Assembly: GCA_023441845.1 (NCBI GenBank)
Contig: JAEZNF010000513.1
Location: forward strand, 1-10,406
Source: Bacillota bacterium
GTDB lineage: Bacteria; Bacillota; Clostridia; Acetivibrionales; DSM-2933
DNA length: 10,406 nucleotides
Direction of reading: 5' to 3'
The position numbers and the translations under genes are program-made. Shown one piece after another: positions 6,205 to 10,406 of this stretch. The notes under the pieces are model-generated. The model worked only from the letters and a program-made list of their open reading frames with translations, made no database searches and was not told where the DNA came from. How positions within the stretch are numbered: position 1 is the first letter of the stretch; each line of letters begins with the position of its first letter.

Positions 6205-6288
6205 ATGCCAATTGAAGTTATGTTTAAAGACAGAATTAATTCTGACATAATAAAAAGTTCAGGGTATAAAGGCTTTTTGTTGTTGTAG
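6205..6288 (+). CDS. possible 27-residue ORF upstream of the response regulator
   Basis: ATG 6205 to TAG 6286-6288 encodes MPIEVMFKDRINSDIIKSSG followed by YKGFLLL. An AGGG directly touches the ATG, which is too close to serve as a normal ribosome binding site. The composition is peptide-like but it contains the 14-bp palindrome and the proposed -35 box, so it may be chance or a gene remnant. I do not recognise it. Confidence 0.15.
   Translation: MPIEVMFKDRINSDIIKSSGYKGFLLL
6231..6244. promoter_or_regulatory. 14-bp perfect palindrome, candidate operator
   Basis: CAGAATTAATTCTG is self-complementary along its whole length. It lies about 40-50 bases upstream of the predicted response-regulator promoter, a usual place for a dimeric regulator. 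OmpR-type regulators normally prefer direct repeats, so another protein may be involved. Confidence 0.35.
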
Positions 6289-6312
6289 GTATGTATTTTG
6301 TAGTGTTACAAT
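6283..6312 (+). promoter_or_regulatory. possible promoter of the response regulator gene
   Basis: TTGTAG (6283-6288) and TACAAT (6307-6312) are 18 bases apart, predicting a start near 6319 and a leader of about 23 bases. CATAAT at 6316-6321 is an alternative -10 box with a poor -35. Confidence 0.4.
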
Positions 6313-6341
6313 TATCATAATAACGATTGTGGAGAATAGGT

Positions 6342-7022
6342 ATGGACAAAATACTGATTGTTGAAGACAACAAAGATGTGAATAAGATGCTTGCAGAGGT
6401 GTTGATCGGTGAGGGCTATGAGGTCTGTTCGGTATATAACGGTGTGGACGGGCTTAAAGAAATCAAGTCAAAGGAATATGACATGATTCTGCTTGATATT
6501 ATGCTCCCATATAAAAGCGGAGATGAAATATTAAAAGAAGTGCGTGAATTTTCGGATATTCCTGTCATTATTATTTCAGCTAAGGATATGACCGGTACAA
6601 AAATAGACCTTTTGAAAATGGGTGCAGATGATTATATAACAAAGCCATTTGATCTGGGTGAAGTTGTTGCAAGGGTGCAAACTAATCTCCGGCGTTTTAG
6701 AAAACAGGAACAGTCGGGAAAGGTCCTTAATTATAAGGATATGGTTGTTGATGACAAAGCAAATCGCATAACCGTTAATAACATGGAACTTGACTTGACT
6801 GCAAAGGAATATCGTATTATGGAACTGCTTCTCAAAAACAGGAATAAGGTATTTACCAAGGCTAATCTTTATGAGACCATCTGGCAGGATGCATATCTCG
6901 GAGATGATAATGCCGTGAAGACGCATATAAGCAATTTGAGGAGCAAGCTAAAAACTGCAAACCCGGATAATGAATATATTGAAACAGTATGGGGACTTGG
7001 ATACCGCCTTTATAAAGAATAA
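6342..7022 (+). CDS. OmpR/PhoB-family response regulator
   Basis: 226 residues from ATG 6342, which follows GGAGAA (6331-6336) at a good distance. A TTG at 6327 would overlap that site and is rejected. The receiver domain (1-~115) has the acidic pair E8-D9, phospho-acceptor D52 (LLDIMLP), S79 in the switch position and K101 (TKPF). The winged-helix DNA-binding domain (~128-225) shows LTAKEYRIMELLL, the recognition-helix region DNAVKTHISNLRSKL and the closing TVWGLGYRL. It should be phosphorylated by the kinase encoded at 8840 and activate the ABC genes, whose promoter carries phased repeats. It is separated from the ABC genes by 92 bases with a promoter, so it can be expressed alone, with read-through also likely since no terminator is seen. 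All key residues are present. Confidence 0.95.
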   Translation: MDKILIVEDNKDVNKMLAEVLIGEGYEVCSVYNGVDGLKEIKSKEYDMILLDIMLPYKSGDEILKEVREFSDIPVIIISAKDMTGTKIDLLKMGADDYITKPFDLGEVVARVQTNLRRFRKQEQSGKVLNYKDMVVDDKANRITVNNMELDLTAKEYRIMELLLKNRNKVFTKANLYETIWQDAYLGDDNAVKTHISNLRSKLKTANPDNEYIETVWGLGYRLYKE

Positions 7023-7057
7023 TCTTATCGAAATCTTTACGTTTTTGTTTTGCCGCT

Positions 7058-7092
7058 TAACCTTTTCTAACCTTTATACTTTATACTTAACT
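7058..7092 (+). promoter_or_regulatory. ABC-operon promoter with phased TAAC repeats, likely response-regulator site
   Basis: TAACCTTT occurs at 7058-7065 and again at 7068-7075, ten bases apart, and TAACT recurs at 7088, so all three TAAC units lie in 10-base phase. Direct repeats of about 10-11 bases are the usual binding pattern of OmpR/PhoB regulators. TATACT occurs at 7075-7080 and 7082-7087. The 7082 copy has no good -35 (AACCTT at 17 bases), which suits activation by a protein bound over the -35 region. Confidence 0.5.
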
Positions 7093-7114
7093 TATAGAAA
7101 GGGCAGGTGAGAAA

Positions 7115-8038
7115 ATGAAAGAACATATTTTGAAAACCAGTAGCCTTACGAAAACCTATCGTGGTGTCAATGTTTTGCAAGGTGTGTCGGTGACTTTGGA
7201 AGCCGGTAAAATATATGGTCTGATTGGACAAAACGGTGCAGGAAAAACCACGTTGATGCGTATTGTTGCCGGACTTACTTTTCCAACCGACGGAAGTATT
7301 GAACTTTTCGGCAAGAGCGGTGATAAAGACCTGCAGGCTGAAAGGAAAAGGTTGGGCTGCATGATTGAGTATCCAGGCCTGATTCCATACATGACTGCGC
7401 TGGAAAATCTCAAATATCACAGGCTGATACGGGGTATTCCAGGTAAGATAATAGAAAACGAGCTGCTGGCACTGGTGGGACTCGATAATACAGGTAATAA
7501 GAAGGCAAAGGACTTTTCTCTTGGCATGAAACAGCGCTTGGGTATAGCTGTAGCTTTGCTTGGAAATCCGGAAATGCTGATTCTGGATGAGCCCATCAAT
7601 GGCCTTGATCCATTGGGTGTAGTGGAAATAAGAAATTTGCTTTGCAAGTTGTGTGAGGAAAGGGATATGACAATTCTCATTTCCAGCCATAATCTGCCAG
7701 AGCTCTATCAAGTTGCTACCGATTATATAATTATACATAAGGGAACAATTAAAAAATCCATTACCTTAAGAGATCTGGAAGAAAGCTGTAAACATCATAT
7801 TCTGATTGGCTGCGACCAGCCTGAAAAGCTGGTAAGCGTTATTGAAATGCAACTTGGGACAACCAACTACAAGGTTATGCCTGACAAGACGGTTAAACTC
7901 TATGATTACTTGGATGACAAGGAGTTAGTGGCAAGAACCATCTTTGATAATGGGATTGTCATTACGGAATATACCATACAGGGAGACACTCTTGAAAACT
8001 ATTTTATATCCATAATAGGGGGTGACCGTAATGTATAA
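7115..8038 (+). CDS. ABC transporter ATP-binding protein, BcrA/LanF type
   Basis: 307 residues from ATG 7115 with AGGTGAG (7105-7111). A cytoplasmic ATPase subunit with Walker A GQNGAGKTT (38-46), signature FSLGMKQRL (134-142; C-loop SLGMK in place of LSGGQ), Walker B LILDEP (155-160), D-loop NGLDP (162-166) and switch H192 (SSHNL). The Q-loop position carries E85 (MIEYPGLIP), the 'E-loop' described for lantibiotic-immunity LanF ATPases and shared by BcrA-like proteins. The ~95 residues after 210 are the family's variable C-terminal part. With the permease encoded next, it should export or clear a peptide antibiotic such as a lantibiotic or bacitracin from the membrane. Its stop overlaps the permease start, implying coupled translation. 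The actual substrate cannot be read from the sequence. Confidence 0.93.
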   Translation: MKEHILKTSSLTKTYRGVNVLQGVSVTLEAGKIYGLIGQNGAGKTTLMRIVAGLTFPTDGSIELFGKSGDKDLQAERKRLGCMIEYPGLIPYMTALENLKYHRLIRGIPGKIIENELLALVGLDNTGNKKAKDFSLGMKQRLGIAVALLGNPEMLILDEPINGLDPLGVVEIRNLLCKLCEERDMTILISSHNLPELYQVATDYIIIHKGTIKKSITLRDLEESCKHHILIGCDQPEKLVSVIEMQLGTTNYKVMPDKTVKLYDYLDDKELVARTIFDNGIVITEYTIQGDTLENYFISIIGGDRNV

Positions 8039-8828
8039 CTTAATCCGGGCTGATTTATTTAAGATGAGAAAATCATCAATGATGAAGGTTCTATTTGGAA
8101 TCACATTTTTAAGTGCTGTAATAATAGCGGTTGTGGCATATATGATTCCAAAAGGAAAGATTGATCCGGGAATGGCTGAAACATTTTTTTTGTTCTCCGA
8201 TATAAACATGATAAGCATTTTGGGTGCCGTTATCGCAGGTGTTTTAATATGCGGTGACTTTGATAATAAAACAATTCATAACGCAGTTGCATCTGGCTGC
8301 AGCAGGGGTTCTATTTTATTAAGTAAAGCAATTGTGCTCTTCAGTGCTATGACATTTATTTTACTTCCATACATCATTATAACGGTAATCGCTTTGAGCA
8401 CAGGTACGAAGTTCAGTATGGGGGCTGTCGGCGTGGGATTCTTAAGTATACTGACACAGGAATCCGGTACAGCTTTCATGGCGTCGGAATTTTTTAAACT
8501 GTTGATTTCCATGCTAACCCTGATAATTGTATATGCGGCGCAATTGAGCCTTTGTATACCATTCGCTGTTGTATTTAAAAAGCCGGTTTTTGTGGTTGCT
8601 GTTTATTATGGTCTAACAATTCTTTTTGCACAGATAACCAGATTAAAAAACAGTTTTCCGACTTTTGAGAGTATTTTCTCTTGTACGCCATTTGGAAGCA
8701 TTTATACCATTACAAAAAATGATGTGGGTATGTTGGACATAGTTAAGACGATTTCCGGCAGCCTGGTATTTATAATTATAATGCTGGCTGTCACATACAG
8801 TATGTTTAAGAAATCCGAAATCAAGTAA
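8031..8828 (+). CDS. ABC-2-type permease, partner of the BcrA/LanF-like ATPase
   Basis: 265 residues from ATG 8031, preceded by AGGGGGTGA (8017-8025). A GTG at 8022 lies inside that site and is less likely. It overlaps the ATPase gene by 8 bases. Six hydrophobic segments are seen at about 20-38, 58-74, 98-123, 155-176, 185-202 and 238-257. The cytoplasmic loop after the second holds the typical ABC-2 coupling motif, ICGDFDNKTIHNAV (73-86) continuing SGCSRGSI. This is the pattern of BcrB/LanE/LanG permeases. Only one permease gene is present, so the transporter would be an A2B2 complex with a permease homodimer (BcrAB-like) rather than a LanFEG system with two different permeases. It functions in the cytoplasmic membrane. 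Confidence 0.88.
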   Translation: MYNLIRADLFKMRKSSMMKVLFGITFLSAVIIAVVAYMIPKGKIDPGMAETFFLFSDINMISILGAVIAGVLICGDFDNKTIHNAVASGCSRGSILLSKAIVLFSAMTFILLPYIIITVIALSTGTKFSMGAVGVGFLSILTQESGTAFMASEFFKLLISMLTLIIVYAAQLSLCIPFAVVFKKPVFVVAVYYGLTILFAQITRLKNSFPTFESIFSCTPFGSIYTITKNDVGMLDIVKTISGSLVFIIIMLAVTYSMFKKSEIK

Positions 8829-8839
8829 AAGAGGGGTTG

Positions 8840-9745
8840 GTGAAAGGTTTGGTAATTGCAGTTGGAATTTTGATTATTATAGTTTGTTTGTTTGCCCTGT
8901 ATATTGCTATTCTCCAATGGCAATTGCGAAACATCAACCGGCAGCTTGAAAAGCGGCTTTCATCCAATACAAAACAGCCTGTTAGTCTGGAACTTTTAAA
9001 TAATGAGTTGAATCAACTGACATCAAATATCAATAAATGCTTCAAGGCGGAGGAAACACTCCGTCTTGAAAGCGTTCACAATGAAAAGAAGTTTAAAGAG
9101 CTTATTGCCAATATATCCCATGATTTGCGAACCCCGCTTACTGCCGTCAAAGGGTATCAGCAACTCCTTAGTAATAGCGTTCTTAGTGATGACCAGCGGA
9201 AGAAACTCGAAATTGCTCAGAAATATGCTGAGGAACTGGGCCGTTTGATTGATCATTTTTTTGAGTATTCCTATCTTGTAAGTACAGACCCGAAAGTTAA
9301 ACATGAACGTATTAATCTTACAAGTCTTGTGACAGAGTGTCTGGCTGCGTCTGTACCTTCTTTTGAGGAACATGGGCTTACACTACAATTTGAAGAGGCG
9401 CCGTCTATATTTGTACTGACTAATCAGGAATTGATGGTGCGTATCGTCCAAAATCTAATCCGCAACTGCATGGCACATTCAGCAGGTGATGTTATGGTTC
9501 TAATTACAGCTTCCGAAAATGCTGTCATATCATTCAAAAACCCGGTTAAAAACGCTAATGAAATCGATGTAAAGCGTTTATTTGAGCGTTTCTATACAGG
9601 AGACCGGGCAAGAGGAAAAACTACAGGCCTCGGCCTGCACATTGTGAAGATTTTGGCGGAGCAGATAGGGGGAACTGTAAGTGCCCATTTGCAGGGCAAT
9701 GAGCTTGACATACAGGTGGAACTTCCTTTGTGCAGGTACAACTGA
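8840..9745 (+). CDS. sensor histidine kinase with a single membrane helix
   Basis: About 301 residues. GTG 8840 after GAGGGG (8831-8836) is my choice, but TTG 8837 and TTG 8849 are equally open, differing by a few residues only. One membrane helix (about 4-27) starts right at the N-terminus, so there is almost no extracellular part. A charged helical stretch follows to residue 80. The dimerisation and phosphotransfer helix has ISHDLRTP with His94. The ATPase domain has an N-box QNLIRNCMAHS (N209), a degenerate G1 region SFKNPVKN where DxGxG is normal, RLFERFYTGD, and G2 GLGLHIV (263-269). Kinases of BcrAB/LanFE-linked systems often show such an Asn variant. Eight bases separate it from the permease gene, so it belongs to that operon and should phosphorylate the response regulator of 6342-7022. 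No terminator follows. Confidence 0.93.
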   Translation: MKGLVIAVGILIIIVCLFALYIAILQWQLRNINRQLEKRLSSNTKQPVSLELLNNELNQLTSNINKCFKAEETLRLESVHNEKKFKELIANISHDLRTPLTAVKGYQQLLSNSVLSDDQRKKLEIAQKYAEELGRLIDHFFEYSYLVSTDPKVKHERINLTSLVTECLAASVPSFEEHGLTLQFEEAPSIFVLTNQELMVRIVQNLIRNCMAHSAGDVMVLITASENAVISFKNPVKNANEIDVKRLFERFYTGDRARGKTTGLGLHIVKILAEQIGGTVSAHLQGNELDIQVELPLCRYN

Positions 9746-9773
9746 TGAGGATATACTTATATTTTTTAAAGTG

Positions 9774-9782
9774 TGCTATAAT
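9774..9782 (+). promoter_or_regulatory. extended -10 promoter for the MnmD-like gene
   Basis: TGCTATAAT (9774-9782) is a perfect extended -10 element. The -35 region is weak (TACTTA at 9754-9759), which extended -10 promoters tolerate. Transcription would start near 9790, giving a leader of about 87 bases with a weak AATAAT/ATTATT hairpin at 9842-9857. Confidence 0.55.
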
Positions 9783-9876
9783 CTAATTGAAGTGAAGTAG
9801 AGAATTTGAAAAAAGAGGTTGAAACACGATAAATGGACTTGAATAATAGAAATTATTAAAAAGGAAAGTATAATAT

Positions 9877-10406
9877 ATGTTGATACCATCGTATCTTATG
9901 AATGAACATTTTGATGATCGTTATTTTGATGTAGTTAATGCTTTGGATGAAGCACAGCAGATATATTTCAGGTATAATAATCTAATTGAGCGGATCAATA
10001 TGGCAATAGCAGCAAAAAAACCGTTTATTATCGGTGAAACCGGCTTTGGGGCTGGGCGAGTGGTAGTTTCGCTCATGGAATTCCTGGAGAAAAGCGGTTT
10101 TACGAATATCTCTATAGAATATAATTCAGTTGAACTGTATCCTTTGAGTCCCGAGAGAATGTTATCTATCTTAAATGCATTTAGAGATCGGGTGGGTAAG
10201 GGAATCGATTCGCTTGTGGAAGCATATGGAAGTGTTGATATCAACGTACCTGGTTGGCATTCAATAATAATCCAGAAATCATTTGGGACAATTGAACTGA
10301 ATCTCTGGATAGGGGAAGCACTCGAAATGGTGGAAGCTTTGCAGAAAAAATGCGATGTCTGGTTCCTTGACGGGCACGGTCCCAAAAAAAATCCTTCGAT
10401 ATGGCG
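9877..10406 (+). CDS. MnmC N-terminal-domain-like (MnmD-type) SAM-dependent methyltransferase, 3' end outside window
   Basis: ATG 9877 follows AAGGAAAG (9861-9868). 176 codons are read before the window ends with the frame still open. The order of motifs matches the methyltransferase half of tRNA-modifying MnmC: YFDVVNALDEAQQIYF (16-31; family DVYFS..DGLEESRYVFL), the SAM-binding loop GETGFGAG (53-60), VELYPLS (85-91; family 'EKFPL') and FLDGHGPKKNPSIW (163-176; family LDGFAPAKNPxMW). MnmD converts nm5(s2)U to mnm5(s2)U at the tRNA wobble position. The substitutions GAGR for GTGL and DGHGPKK for DGFAPAK show a divergent member, and the substrate may differ. Whether an FAD-oxidase half is fused cannot be seen. 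The minus-strand frame 9921-10385 is a shadow. Confidence 0.85.
   Translation, partial: MLIPSYLMNEHFDDRYFDVVNALDEAQQIYFRYNNLIERINMAIAAKKPFIIGETGFGAGRVVVSLMEFLEKSGFTNISIEYNSVELYPLSPERMLSILNAFRDRVGKGIDSLVEAYGSVDINVPGWHSIIIQKSFGTIELNLWIGEALEMVEALQKKCDVWFLDGHGPKKNPSIW

Noticed and set aside
7067..7738. 223-codon minus-strand ORF opposite the ABC ATPase
   Set aside because: The plus strand carries a full set of ABC motifs, and this frame has no domain-like pattern and covers the promoter.
9921..10385. 154-codon minus-strand ORF
   Set aside because: It is antisense to the MnmD-like methyltransferase, which has family motifs and a ribosome binding site.

Overview
The window reads as a low-G+C Gram-positive, most likely a member of class Clostridia. 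The evidence is strong AGGAGG-type ribosome binding sites, sigma-A-like promoters, intrinsic terminators, a Gram-positive lipoprotein signal, a BcrAB/LanF-type peptide-antibiotic transporter with its own two-component system, and a Rae1/YacP-type ribonuclease domain. A Ruminiclostridium-like genome is a guess from overall feel only. No rRNA, tRNA, CRISPR array, insertion sequence or integrase is visible.

Layout. (1) 1-635, +: the C-terminal half of an MFS transporter, ended by an intrinsic terminator that overlaps its stop codon. (2) 653-724: an intergenic segment with strong and mutually exclusive RNA pairings, followed by a PilZ-domain protein (905-1588) with intact c-di-GMP-binding motifs and its own terminator. 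(3) 1656-2039: a long leader region with a TATAAT box, a 49-nt hairpin at the predicted mRNA 5' end and a possible 16-codon leader ORF. It precedes 2040-4688, an 882-aa protein joining a TetM/EF-G-like translational GTPase to a C-terminal Rae1/YacP-like NYN ribonuclease domain. This is the most interesting object in the window. (4) 4689-5129: a strong terminator and decayed coding remnants. (5) 5130-6011, -: a lipoprotein with a formylglycine-generating-enzyme-like (SUMF1) domain, with a clear promoter. (6) 6342-9745, +: response regulator, ABC ATPase, ABC permease and histidine kinase. The transporter genes sit between the two regulatory genes, and TAAC repeats in 10-bp phase lie in the ABC promoter. 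(7) 9877-end, +: a methyltransferase related to the MnmC N-terminal domain (MnmD), cut by the window edge.

How the genes work together. Block 6 is a self-contained peptide-antibiotic sensing and resistance module. The kinase has one membrane helix and no obvious sensor domain, so it probably relies on the transporter or an intramembrane signal. It would phosphorylate the regulator, which would activate the transporter promoter. The other genes look like independent units with their own promoters and terminators. The GTPase-NYN fusion brings together two activities that each act at the ribosomal A site: EF-G/TetM-type factor binding and Rae1-type mRNA cleavage. It is therefore a plausible uncharacterised ribosome rescue, quality-control or antibiotic-response factor rather than a plain tetracycline-resistance protein.
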